Shown: piece after piece, positions 7,823 through 15,575 of the stretch
Numbering within the stretch: position 1 is the stretch's first letter
Layout: every line of letters starts with the position of its first letter
Assembly (NCBI RefSeq): GCF_019722725.1
Contig: NZ_CP077941.1
Span: 3,348,001 to 3,412,000, forward strand
Reading direction: 5' to 3'
Origin: Vreelandella profundi
GTDB taxonomy: Bacteria; Pseudomonadota; Gammaproteobacteria; Pseudomonadales; Halomonadaceae
Length of the DNA stretch: 64,000 nucleotides
Notes under the pieces: generated by a model
The model's database searches: none
What the model was told of the DNA's origin: nothing
The model's input: only the letters and a program-made list of their open reading frames with translations
Made by a program: the position numbers and the translations under genes

Positions 7823-8668
7823 ATGAGCGCACAGCGCCCAACAAGCTCGTCACAGGCCGCCTTGGCGTATCAGCCAATGGAGGTGCGCCACGATGCCACT
7901 GGCTGGCATGCCAACGTTCAGGAGGACATGCTGGCACTGGAAGTACCGGTGGCGCTGGTCTACAACGGCATCTCCCACGCGGTGATGATGGCCAGCCCTA
8001 CCGACCTGGAAGACTTGGCGCTGGGGTTTAGCCTTTCTGAAGGTATCCTTGCCCATCCGCACGAGTGCTATGACATGGAGCTAAGTGAGGAAGAGCATGG
8101 GCTGGCCGTTCACCTAACGATTTCGACCCAAAGATTGGTGGAACTCAAACAGCGCCGCCGCAATTTGACCGGCCGCACCGGCTGCGGTCTATGCGGAACA
8201 GAATCCTTGGAACAAGCGATTCGCCCGGTTCCCCATGTGGTTGCGCCAGCGCTTAGCGACGCGGCTATTCAGCACGCGCTTGGCGAATTATCCGCCCACC
8301 AGCCGTTACAGGCGGTGACTGGCGCCAGCCACGGTGCCGCCTGGTGCGATTTACACGGGCGCATTCAACGGCTGCGCGAGGATGTTGGCCGCCACAATGC
8401 GTTAGACAAGCTGATCGGCTCTCTGGCCCGCGATGGGGTGCCGCTTGATGAAGGCTTTGTGCTGGTATCAAGTAGGGCTAGCTACGAGATGGTGCACAAG
8501 TGTGCCAGCGCAGGCATTGGTGCGCTGGTCGCTGTCTCTGCGGCCACGGCGCTGGCAGTGGAACAGGCCCGCGAGGCGGGTTTACTGCTGGCTGGCTTTG
8601 CACGCCCAGGTCGTCATTTGATCTATCACCGCCCTCTTACAACAGCTGCCTATGGACAGGATGACTAG
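7823..8668 (+). CDS. fdhD: Formate dehydrogenase accessory sulfurtransferase FdhD
   Basis: A 281-residue protein matching FdhD, which moves sulfur from the IscS cysteine desulfurase to the bis-MGD molybdenum cofactor of formate dehydrogenase-like enzymes. The signature TGCGLCG is present, with C121 and C124, the same numbering as the sulfur-relay cysteines of E. coli FdhD. Further family motifs are EDLALGF near residue 65 and REDVGRHNA near 195. ATG at 7823 has AGGAG at 7813-7817. No formate dehydrogenase operon is adjacent; the only molybdopterin oxidoreductase in the window is the YdeP-like enzyme at 52.3-54.6 kb, a plausible client. Confidence 0.95.
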   Translation: MSAQRPTSSSQAALAYQPMEVRHDATGWHANVQEDMLALEVPVALVYNGISHAVMMASPTDLEDLALGFSLSEGILAHPHECYDMELSEEEHGLAVHLTISTQRLVELKQRRRNLTGRTGCGLCGTESLEQAIRPVPHVVAPALSDAAIQHALGELSAHQPLQAVTGASHGAAWCDLHGRIQRLREDVGRHNALDKLIGSLARDGVPLDEGFVLVSSRASYEMVHKCASAGIGALVAVSAATALAVEQAREAGLLLAGFARPGRHLIYHRPLTTAAYGQDD

Positions 8669-8872
8669 CGCGAAAGCCCCTTAAACTGATGGTCTTACAT
8701 GTGCCAATTTTGCCCACTTTAGGTATTTTTCTACTGTGTAAGCAGTTATTTAGCTAACAATTGTAGGTTTCATAACATGGGTTAAGGTGTGCATTAGGTT
8801 AGTCGTTCAATGTACTTAGGTGGTGGCCAAGGATGGCCCGTTTTAGCAAGCTGCTAACCACATTCTTCAGTT

Positions 8873-8914
8873 GCCCCGACCACTTATACCGCCTGGTCAG
8901 GGCGACTTTTTTGT
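8873..8914 (+). terminator. Terminator downstream of fdhD
   Basis: GCCCCGACCA pairs with TGGTCAGGGC (one mismatch) and is followed by ACTTTTTTG. It lies about 200 bases after the fdhD stop and reaches the last codon of convergent ureG. The 245-base stretch from 8669 to 8913 shows no other feature I can support. Confidence 0.65.
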
Positions 8915-9549
8915 TATACGGCTGTCGTAACACCAGGCCGACGCTCGTCAAGCATCCCTTTATCGAGAATAAAGCGGATGATCTCCTCAAGCCCGACCCC
9001 GTCATAGAGATTGGTAAATACAAACGGCCGCTCGCCGCGCATCTTCTTGGAATCTCGCGCCATAATGTCTAACGACGCGTGAACCTGTTCCGCGATATCC
9101 ATCTTATTGATAATCAGCAAATCAGACTTGGTGATGCCTGGCCCGCCCTTGCGCGGAATTTTGTCCCCAGCGGAAACGTCGATCACGTAAAGCGTTAGAT
9201 CGGAAAGCTCAGGGCTAAAGGTCGCCGAAAGGTTATCGCCACCCGACTCCACCATCACTAGCTCAAGCTTCGGGTGGCGCGCCTGTAGCTCATCAATGGC
9301 GGCAAGGTTCATCGAAGCATCTTCACGAATAGCCGTATGCGGGCAGCCGCCGGTTTCGACGCCCAAAATGCGATCTGCTGGCAGGGCATCGTGTTTGAGC
9401 AAAAAATCGGCGTCTTCGCGGGTATAGATATCGTTAGTGACCACGGCGATATCGTAATAATCGCGTAGCGCTAGGCAAAGCTGCTTGAGCAGCGCCGTTT
9501 TACCAGAACCCACCGGGCCGCCTACTCCAATACGTAAACAGTGCGTCAT
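8914..9549 (-). CDS. ureG: Urease accessory GTPase UreG
   Basis: A 211-residue SIMIBI-class GTPase that drives nickel insertion into apo-urease together with UreD, UreF and UreE. The P-loop GPVGSGKT is at residues 11-18, followed by the metal-binding region [13 protein letters not shown] with the Cys-Pro-His motif, ESGGDNL, and the base-specificity motif NKMD. ATG at 9549 is chosen because it starts the conserved domain and has a GAGGA ribosome site; upstream in-frame codons would add 50 unrelated residues. It is the last gene of the ureDABCEFG operon, 61 bases after ureF. Confidence 0.97.
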   Translation of the reverse strand: MTHCLRIGVGGPVGSGKTALLKQLCLALRDYYDIAVVTNDIYTREDADFLLKHDALPADRILGVETGGCPHTAIREDASMNLAAIDELQARHPKLELVMVESGGDNLSATFSPELSDLTLYVIDVSAGDKIPRKGGPGITKSDLLIINKMDIAEQVHASLDIMARDSKKMRGERPFVFTNLYDGVGLEEIIRFILDKGMLDERRPGVTTAV

Positions 9550-9610
9550 AACTATGTCCTCAATAAGCGGGTTAACCGCTGAGCTATTTAACTTCTTAAA
9601 GGTAAATATT

Positions 9611-10324
9611 TTAGCTTCTAAACAGGCGTGAATATTGCGTTTCGTGTAATGCGCTGGCGAGCGCCAACCCAGGCAGCACCGGGCCAAGCTCGTCGTCATC
9701 TAACGTCAGCGCATGATCAACCGCAGCGACCAAAGCGGGGCGCAGCTGCTCAATAATGCGCTGCGCGGCGGTGTGGCCAAGCGGTAGCGCTTTGCAGGCC
9801 ACGGCTAGCTGATTTTCCAGCCACGCCCAGGCAAAGCCGAGCAACATTTGCCGAATAGACGCGCCACGCAGGTGGGCCGCGAAGGCAAAGAGCGTCACAT
9901 AGCCAGGGTGAGCCGGTAGCAAAGGCGGAAGTAAGTCTTCACTTGGCATCAGGTTCAAACTGCCCAACAAGCGCTTTAGCGATGCGCCCAGGCGGCTATC
10001 TTCAGCGGCTAACTCCGCCGTTTCCCGCGTGGCGGCCAGCCACTCATCCCACTGCGCGATTGAATCGCGGTCTGCGCAACCAATGGCCTTGTGCAACCGC
10101 GCGAGTACCGGTAGTTCGCAGCGCGTTATGCCATCTTCTAAGACGCCGCACAGCCATTCAGTCAGGCTGGCCTCATCCCGTACCCAGTCAAGCTCAAACG
10201 CGCTTTCCAAGCCTTGCGAGAAAGCAAATGCCCCAATGGGCAACGCCGGGCTAACCAGCTGCATCAGCCCAAGCAGCGCTAAATCGTCGTGCTGCCCGGC
10301 GGATGCGGTTTGCTCAGTGGGCAT
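9611..10324 (-). CDS. ureF: Urease accessory protein UreF
   Basis: A 237-residue helical protein matching UreF, which bridges UreD-urease to UreG and gates GTP hydrolysis during nickel delivery. The family strings [21 protein letters not shown] near the start, and the [12 protein letters not shown] helix near residue 170, are clear. The start is set at ATG 10324, which overlaps the end of ureE by 11 bases; ATG 10336 is an alternative. No obvious ribosome site is seen, so translation is probably coupled to ureE. Upstream in-frame codons read through the His-rich ureE tail in another frame and are not expected to be translated. Confidence 0.94.
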   Translation of the reverse strand: MPTEQTASAGQHDDLALLGLMQLVSPALPIGAFAFSQGLESAFELDWVRDEASLTEWLCGVLEDGITRCELPVLARLHKAIGCADRDSIAQWDEWLAATRETAELAAEDSRLGASLKRLLGSLNLMPSEDLLPPLLPAHPGYVTLFAFAAHLRGASIRQMLLGFAWAWLENQLAVACKALPLGHTAAQRIIEQLRPALVAAVDHALTLDDDELGPVLPGLALASALHETQYSRLFRS

Positions 10325-10853
10325 GGTGGTGCTCATGCGCATGATCGTGATCGTGATCGTGATCGTGCGTATGGTCGTGGCCGTGCGCATGGCCATGGGA
10401 GTGCCCACCGCCTATTTGGTTATAGGCGCCCGGTTCTGGGTCGAAGGTCGCGTCATGGTGCTCCAGCGTGGCGCCTAACAGCACGGCCAGTTCCTCCAGC
10501 ACGTGATCGGGCGGGAAGCGCACCCAGCTGCCTTTTTCATCGTCACCTAAGGCTAACTGAACGTGGCGATTACCCAGATGATAAGCCAGCCGCGCAAGCG
10601 GTAAGCCAGTACTCACTCGCGCGGTAACCACCGGTTCTATGGCGGCACAGATACGTACCACTTCGCCGCTTTCAGCTTTTAGGCCTTCGCCGCTACGCAG
10701 TACCGGCCCGCGATCTAAAAACAACCCAAGCTCACGGCCACTGTCGCTTTTTGCTTTTAAGCGACCACGAATGCGCAGCTCAAAGGGCAGCGTGAGCGTG
10801 TCATTAGCGGCGCTCTCGTCTATCGGCCCTAAACGTTCTATCAGTTTTAGCAT
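10314..10853 (-). CDS. ureE: Urease nickel metallochaperone UreE with His-rich tail
   Basis: A 179-residue nickel-binding protein that delivers Ni2+ to UreG/apo-urease. The N-terminal peptide-binding domain contains ELRIRGRLKAKSDSGRELG and the central domain contains YHLGNRHVQ. The C-terminal 32 residues are an exceptionally His-rich tail: HGHDHTHDHDHDHDHAHEH and more, about half histidine, as in the Klebsiella type of UreE. ATG at 10853 is preceded by GGGAA. It is separated from ureC by 209 bases, unusual in this otherwise tight operon, because of the inverted-repeat element described at 10884-11033. Confidence 0.95.
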   Translation of the reverse strand: MLKLIERLGPIDESAANDTLTLPFELRIRGRLKAKSDSGRELGLFLDRGPVLRSGEGLKAESGEVVRICAAIEPVVTARVSTGLPLARLAYHLGNRHVQLALGDDEKGSWVRFPPDHVLEELAVLLGATLEHHDATFDPEPGAYNQIGGGHSHGHAHGHDHTHDHDHDHDHAHEHHHAH

Positions 10854-10883
10854 TGCTATTTCCCGTTGAAATTTTCCGCAGCC

Positions 10884-11033
10884 TAGCCGGGATAGCCCTA
10901 CGTGAGGGCGCTGTAAATACATCCTTGTAAGCTACTTGTGCCATCTGACCGCCATGGATGGCGGAAATGCCGGAATTGTTGGGAACATTTTCCGGCCATG
11001 GCAAAAGACTCTCACTACGAGCTACCCCGGCTA
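10884..11033. mobile_element. MITE-like 150-bp element between ureC and ureE
   Basis: The ends carry TAGCCGGG at 10884-10891 and its exact reverse complement CCCGGCTA at 11026-11033. Extended inward, the two ends match at 19 of 25 positions as imperfect terminal inverted repeats. Inside are further dyads: CCGCCATGGATGGCGG around 10960, and CCGGAA...TTCCGG at about 10969-10995. There is no transposase or credible reading frame. This size and structure fit a non-autonomous miniature element. I see no second copy in the window, so repeat status is inferred from structure alone. Confidence 0.5.
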
Positions 11034-11062
11034 ATCTGACTGTGGAGGTGTCGCCCACTCTT

Positions 11063-12778
11063 TCAAAACAAGTGATAGCGCTGGGCCAGCGGCAGCTCGG
11101 TGGCCGGTTCACAGGTTAAAATCTCGCCGTCACAGCGCACTTCGTAGGTTTGCGGGTCGACGGTGAGTTCGGGGCAGGCATCATTAAGCTTCATATCTTT
11201 TTTACGAACACCGCGAACGTTTTTACACGCAGCCAGGGTGCTTTGCAGGCCCAGGCGCTCCTTAATACCGGCATCTAGCGCGGCCTGGCTAACGAAGTTG
11301 AGCCGAATTTGACTAGTGGCACGGCCAAAGGCGCCAAACATGGGCCGGTAGTGAACCGGCTGCGGCGTGGGAATTGAAGCATTGGGATCGCCCATGGGCG
11401 CGCCCACAATCATGCCGCCTTTTAAAATCAGTGCCGGTTTAACACCGAAGAAAGCAGGCTTCCACAGCACCAGGTCAGCCAGTTTACCCACTTCTATTGA
11501 TCCCACTTCATGGGCGATACCGTGCGTGATCGCTGGATTGATGGTGTATTTAGCGATATAGCGCTTAGCGCGAAAGTTATCGGCGCCCAGTGCTTCGTCT
11601 TCTGGCAGTAAGCCCCGCTGTACTCTCATTTTATGCGCAGTTTGCCAGGTGCGGCAGACCACCTCGCCTACGCGCCCCATGGCTTGGGAGTCTGAGGCGA
11701 TCATCGAGATCACGCCAAGATCATGCAGAATGTCTTCAGCGGCAATGGTTTCGCGGCGGATGCGTGAGTCTGCAAAGGCCACGTCTTCAGGAATATTAGG
11801 GTCAAGGTGATGACACACCATCAGCATATCCAGATGCTCGTCGATGGTGTTGATCGTGTAGGGCCGTGTCGGGTTGGTGGATGACGGCAGCACGTACTCT
11901 TTCGAACAGGCGGTTAGGATATCCGGCGCGTGGCCGCCGCCCGCCCCTTCAGTGTGATAGGTGTGAATACCGCGCTCTTTAAAGGCTGCCAGGGTGTCTT
12001 CGACAAAGCCCGACTCGTTGAGCGTGTCGGTATGAATAGCAATCTGCACATCATACTTTTCCGCCACGGTTAAGCAGTTATCAATGGAGGCCGGCGTGGT
12101 GCCCCAATCTTCGTGGAGCTTTAGGCCCATGGCACCCGCTTCTAGCTGGGCCTCAAGCGCCTCAGGCAGGCTGGCGTTACCTTTACCCAACAGGCCGATA
12201 TTCATTGGCAAATCATCAACGGCTTGCAGCATTTTACCAATATGCCAGGCGCCGGGCGTGCAGGTCGTGGCGTTGGTACCGGTAGCCGGCCCGGTGCCGC
12301 CGCCTAGCATGGTAGTGATACCACTCATCAATGCTTCTTCGACCTGCTGGGGGCAAATAAAGTGAATATGCGAGTCGATGCCGCCCGCGGTAAGAATTTT
12401 GCCTTCGCCTGAGATAATCTCAGTGCCGGGGCCAATCACGATGTCTACATCGGGCTGTACGTCCGGATTGCCGGATTTTCCAATCGCAGCGATCCGGCCA
12501 TTTTGCAGCCCTACATCGGCTTTAACGATGCCCCACCAGTCTAAAATCAGCGCGTTGGTGATCACAGTATCCATCACCATGTCATCCACACGCTGGCTTT
12601 GGCCCATGCCATCGCGAATCACTTTGCCACCGCCGAACTTCACTTCATCGCCGTAATGCGTGGCGTCTTTTTCAACTTCAATCCACAGCTCGGTGTCGCC
12701 CAGGCGCACACGGTCGCCCACCGTGGGGCCATACATGTCGGCATAGGCCCGCCGACTGATCTTATTAACCGGTTTCAT
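11063..12778 (-). CDS. ureC: Urease alpha subunit UreC
   Basis: The 571-residue catalytic subunit, normal length, which hydrolyses urea to ammonia and carbamate. All nickel-site residues are present: H137 and H139 (HIHF), carbamylated K220 (GLKLHEDWG), H222, H249 ([11 protein letters not shown]), H275 ([14 protein letters not shown]), and D363 ([12 protein letters not shown]). The flap C322-H323 lies in VCHHLDP. The numbering is shifted by 3 from the Klebsiella enzyme. The start overlaps ureB's stop by 4 bases. It assembles with UreA and UreB in the cytoplasm. Nothing in the sequence suggests loss of activity. Confidence 0.99.
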   Translation of the reverse strand: MKPVNKISRRAYADMYGPTVGDRVRLGDTELWIEVEKDATHYGDEVKFGGGKVIRDGMGQSQRVDDMVMDTVITNALILDWWGIVKADVGLQNGRIAAIGKSGNPDVQPDVDIVIGPGTEIISGEGKILTAGGIDSHIHFICPQQVEEALMSGITTMLGGGTGPATGTNATTCTPGAWHIGKMLQAVDDLPMNIGLLGKGNASLPEALEAQLEAGAMGLKLHEDWGTTPASIDNCLTVAEKYDVQIAIHTDTLNESGFVEDTLAAFKERGIHTYHTEGAGGGHAPDILTACSKEYVLPSSTNPTRPYTINTIDEHLDMLMVCHHLDPNIPEDVAFADSRIRRETIAAEDILHDLGVISMIASDSQAMGRVGEVVCRTWQTAHKMRVQRGLLPEDEALGADNFRAKRYIAKYTINPAITHGIAHEVGSIEVGKLADLVLWKPAFFGVKPALILKGGMIVGAPMGDPNASIPTPQPVHYRPMFGAFGRATSQIRLNFVSQAALDAGIKERLGLQSTLAACKNVRGVRKKDMKLNDACPELTVDPQTYEVRCDGEILTCEPATELPLAQRYHLF

Positions 12779-13095
12779 TGTTTACCTCCATCGAGCGCAC
12801 CCATGACTTCGCCACGGAATCCGTAAATTTCGCGCTTGCCGACAAAGGGAATCAGCGTGACTTCACGAGTCTGGCCAGGCTCAAAGCGAATCGCCGTGCC
12901 TGCTGCCACGTCTAAACGAAAGCCGCGTGTTTTGACGCGATCGAAAATGAGCGCGGGATTGGCTTCAGCAAAATGATAGTGAGAGCCTAGCTGGATGGGC
13001 CGGTCGCCGGTATTCGCAACGTCTACCGTAATGCGCTCACGTCCCACGCACAGCTCGATATCGCCCTCTTTTAACTGATACTCACCAGGAATCAT
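12775..13095 (-). CDS. ureB: Urease beta subunit UreB
   Basis: A 106-residue beta-rich subunit of the urease trimer, full length. It opens with MIPGEYQL and contains the conserved [21 protein letters not shown], and the glycine-rich GFRGEVMG near the C terminus. The stop codon overlaps the ureC start by 4 bases, and it follows ureA by 23 bases with a GGAGAA ribosome site, so A, B and C are one translational unit. Confidence 0.97.
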   Translation of the reverse strand: MIPGEYQLKEGDIELCVGRERITVDVANTGDRPIQLGSHYHFAEANPALIFDRVKTRGFRLDVAAGTAIRFEPGQTREVTLIPFVGKREIYGFRGEVMGALDGGKQ

Positions 13096-13118
13096 CGTAT
13101 CTTCTCCAAGAGGGGCGC

Positions 13119-13421
13119 TTAGTTGATGGGAGTGTGCACAGTGACCAGCTTAGTACCATCCGGAAACGTGGCTTCTACCTGGACTTCGTCAACCATCTCG
13201 GCAACGCCTTCCATTACGTCTTCACGGCTAAGTATTTCACGGCCATAGCTCATTAAATCCGCCACGCTGCGGCCATCCCGAGCACCTTCAATGATTTCAA
13301 AGCTGATCAGCGCCACCGCTTCGGGATAGTTGAGTTTCAAACCACGCGCTTTGCGGCGCTCGGCAAGCTGGGCGGCTGAAAACAGCATCAGCTTATCTTT
13401 GTCTCGCGGGGTTAATTCCAT
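13119..13421 (-). CDS. ureA: Urease gamma subunit UreA
   Basis: A 100-residue subunit, the standard size for UreA. It begins [14 protein letters not shown] and contains [14 protein letters not shown], the [13 protein letters not shown] loop and [11 protein letters not shown], all family hallmarks. ATG at 13421 is chosen for homology and for the GGAGAG site before it; an in-frame ATG 15 bases upstream is unlikely. It lies 37 bases after ureD in the operon. Confidence 0.97.
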   Translation of the reverse strand: MELTPRDKDKLMLFSAAQLAERRKARGLKLNYPEAVALISFEIIEGARDGRSVADLMSYGREILSREDVMEGVAEMVDEVQVEATFPDGTKLVTVHTPIN

Positions 13422-13458
13422 TGGGTGTCTCTCCACAGGTGTAGCACAAGCGTGATTA

Positions 13459-14376
13459 TCAGGTTAGCCAAATACGCGGCGTATGCGCTTCACGTTCAAT
13501 CCAGCGCGGGCGCAGCAGCTGCCAGGCCTGTTCACACAGCGCCCAGGCTTCATTGCGTGAATGGCCCAAGTAGCGCAGCAGCAGTACGCCGTAACGCACG
13601 GTGACGGCCCAGCGGGGGTTATCCGGCAGCGCTTCGCGCAGGGCATCAATAGCGGCAGGTGCATCAGCAATACCTACCGCCCAGAGAGTAGCCTGTACGG
13701 TTGCGCCGCCTTGCCCCCAGCGTCCTGCAAAGCGCGGGTGTAACGGGTCAAGTGGCTGGCGCTCTAACCACAGCGGCCGGCCATCTAACGTGAGCCGAAA
13801 GTGTTGTTCAATGCGCCCAGAAATGTAGGGCAAATCGCTTGCCGGGCGCCCCAGCGCCATCATTTCCCAACCTAAGCAGCGAGCGCTGCCGTGCAGGGCG
13901 ATATGCGTGCGCTGCTCACCTTTCGAGCCATCAAAGGCGATGGTTTCTTGAGGCAGCCATTCCAGAATCGCGTCGTCTTCCACGTTTAGCTGAGTGTGCT
14001 GGGTCCAGGCAACGCCTTGGCTGTCGGCTTTGTACAGTTTGTTGGCCGCGGGCGTGGTGAGCAGCGCATGGGCACCGCTTTTTACCTGGGCCGAAATGGT
14101 TAACGCATCGCCACTCACTAATCCGCCGGGCGGATGCAGCACATAAACATGGCAAGGGCCGTCGTAGGCACCGCTCTTGCCTTCCATGTAGCGCCCCTCT
14201 GGATAGAAAGGCCGCTGCACTCGCAGCGGCCCCTGATGGCGCGCCTGTACCATTCGCGTGGCGCCACCGCGCTGAGCAAACGTTAATGCCAGCGAGGCCG
14301 CCCAGCGGCGGCTTGCATCAAAGCGATGCCCGGAGTCAGCGTGCAGCGTCGGTGTTGTGGTGTCGCACAAAATCAT
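13459..14376 (-). CDS. ureD: Urease accessory protein UreD
   Basis: A 305-residue scaffold that binds apo-urease first and provides the nickel tunnel with UreF/UreG. Family landmarks include [23 protein letters not shown] and ANKLYKAD. The start is decided by promoter geometry: an ATG at 14424 would lie on top of the -12 element of the predicted sigma-54 promoter, upstream of the transcription start, so ATG 14376 is preferred, leaving a leader of about 33 bases. It is the first gene of ureDABCEFG. Confidence 0.94.
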   Translation of the reverse strand: MILCDTTTPTLHADSGHRFDASRRWAASLALTFAQRGGATRMVQARHQGPLRVQRPFYPEGRYMEGKSGAYDGPCHVYVLHPPGGLVSGDALTISAQVKSGAHALLTTPAANKLYKADSQGVAWTQHTQLNVEDDAILEWLPQETIAFDGSKGEQRTHIALHGSARCLGWEMMALGRPASDLPYISGRIEQHFRLTLDGRPLWLERQPLDPLHPRFAGRWGQGGATVQATLWAVGIADAPAAIDALREALPDNPRWAVTVRYGVLLLRYLGHSRNEAWALCEQAWQLLRPRWIEREAHTPRIWLT

Positions 14377-14419
14377 GAGGCGCGGCTGCTCTCTTTTTAA
14401 TAGGCGTTTCAATAACAAG

Positions 14420-14435
14420 TGCAATTAATGCGCCA
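14420..14435 (-). promoter_or_regulatory. Sigma-54 (RpoN) promoter of the urease operon
   Basis: On the minus strand TGGCGCATTAATTGCA matches the RpoN consensus TGGCAC-N5-TTGCA at nearly every position, with the required GG and GC dinucleotides separated by 10 bases. The predicted transcription start is about 14409, 33 bases before the ureD ATG. A closely similar element precedes urtA. Confidence 0.8.
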
Positions 14436-14509
14436 AAATAGTGAAAGACAGCTTAAAGCAACGCTTACATAGGCTTAGGTATCAAAATGCATCTTTGACC
14501 AGCCCCGCC

Positions 14510-14557
14510 TGCACCAGTAGCGATCAAAAAAATAATTTAATGCACCAAAAAGATGCT
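14510..14557. promoter_or_regulatory. NtrC-like enhancer sites upstream of ureD
   Basis: TGCACC-N5-GATGCT at 14541-14557 matches the NtrC dyad TGCACC-N5-GGTGCA in the first half and four of six bases of the second. A second TGCACCA half-site starts at 14510, 31 bases away, about three helical turns. They lie roughly 100-145 bases upstream of the predicted start, the usual enhancer distance. NtrC binding is inference. The rest of 14436-14699 shows nothing else I can support. Confidence 0.55.
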
Positions 14558-14699
14558 CTTAGCGTTATTCACAACTCTCGATTAACGCAACATCCGCCTT
14601 AACAAAGAGTGCTGTTCGCCTTAGCCAGTTAATGGCATAACATTAGTTAATATAGCCAAATAGCTACGCTCTCTAACGCACTGACATAGGAGCCTGCCC

Positions 14700-14942
14700 A
14701 TGCTTGAACTGCGCCCCAACTGTGAATGCTGCGATAAAGATTTACCGCCTGAAGCAGACGCGCTGATCTGCACGTTTGAATGTACGTTTTGCCCAACGTG
14801 TGCCAATGACGTGTTGGATGGGCTCTGCCCAAACTGTGGGGGCAACTTTGCACAACGCCCACTTCGACCCAGCCACTTACTGGTGAAGTACCCGGCGTCA
14901 AGCGAGCGTATCGTTAAAGCTCACGGCGGTAACAGGGCCTAG
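14700..14942 (+). CDS. DUF1272 zinc-ribbon-like small protein
   Basis: An 80-residue cytoplasmic protein of the DUF1272 family. It starts MLELRPNCECCDKDLPP and has paired cysteines CECC, CTFECTFC, C and CPNCGG, consistent with binding two zinc ions. The family has no established function. AGGAG occurs a few bases upstream of the ATG. It is the first gene to the right of the ure promoter region, on the opposite strand, and may or may not belong with the copper genes that follow. Confidence 0.88.
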   Translation: MLELRPNCECCDKDLPPEADALICTFECTFCPTCANDVLDGLCPNCGGNFAQRPLRPSHLLVKYPASSERIVKAHGGNRA

Positions 14943-15064
14943 CGGTTTACCGCTATGTGTCAAAAGACCACAGGCTGGCTACTTTTCATTTGGAAGCTTT
15001 CCGATAACATCTACTTCTCGCTCCAGCAGCAACTGCTCTGCTGCCCACCAAGGTAGATGGCTTC

Positions 15065-15499
15065 GTGCAATTACAACGTTCTGCAGACAGGCTCTGGTAT
15101 CGCACAGCGCTTTTTATAGCGTTTGTGGCGATGAGTCTGCTGCTGGTGGGGCCGCTCATTTCGCAGTATCAGGCCAACGGGGAGCATCACGCTGATCACA
15201 AAGCTAGTCACCACACTGGCGACCATCATCAACACGCGGCCCCGCAAGCAAGTAATAACCATCAGCATCATACGAGTCACGTTGAAACGCTAGAACCTAT
15301 TTTCACCTGGTTCCACCAATGTGGCTATTGCGCGGTCTGGCAGCAGTTTCCGACAACGCATACTTTTCTTCCCGCGATCAGCCTGCAGGCGTTTATCAAG
15401 CATAACACTCTGCTGACGCAACCGAAGCAGGCGATGCAGTCCTGCGACAACTACCCCCACGCGCTAACGCGCGCCCCACCCTTTTTCCGCTTTGTATAA
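15065..15499 (+). CDS. DUF2946-like membrane-anchored protein
   Basis: A 144-residue protein with one N-terminal membrane segment (about residues 14-34), a His-rich linker (HHADHKASHHTGDHHQHAAP and following), then the DUF2946 core HQCGYCAVW with a CxxC pair. The family often sits next to TonB copper receptors, as here. The start is GTG at 15065; ATG at 15131 is an alternative that would begin inside the membrane segment. The histidines and CxxC suggest periplasmic metal binding. That is inference from composition and context. Confidence 0.75.
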   Translation: MQLQRSADRLWYRTALFIAFVAMSLLLVGPLISQYQANGEHHADHKASHHTGDHHQHAAPQASNNHQHHTSHVETLEPIFTWFHQCGYCAVWQQFPTTHTFLPAISLQAFIKHNTLLTQPKQAMQSCDNYPHALTRAPPFFRFV

Positions 15500-15575
15500 C
15501 GCCACATCATCAGCCCTTTCAGCCTGAAGCTCGCTTCTGGCTGGCGGCTGTGTATACCAAGAAAAAGGGATCATC

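Noticed and set aside
10325..10408. N-terminal extension of ureF reading MGTPMAMRTATT and a run of Ile-Thr
   Set aside because: It is the His-rich tail of ureE read in another frame; the UreF family begins near the ATG at 10324.
10804..11112. A 102-codon open frame on the minus strand between ureC and ureE
   Set aside because: It overlaps both ureC and ureE and spans the inverted-repeat element; the reading frame is a by-product of that element.
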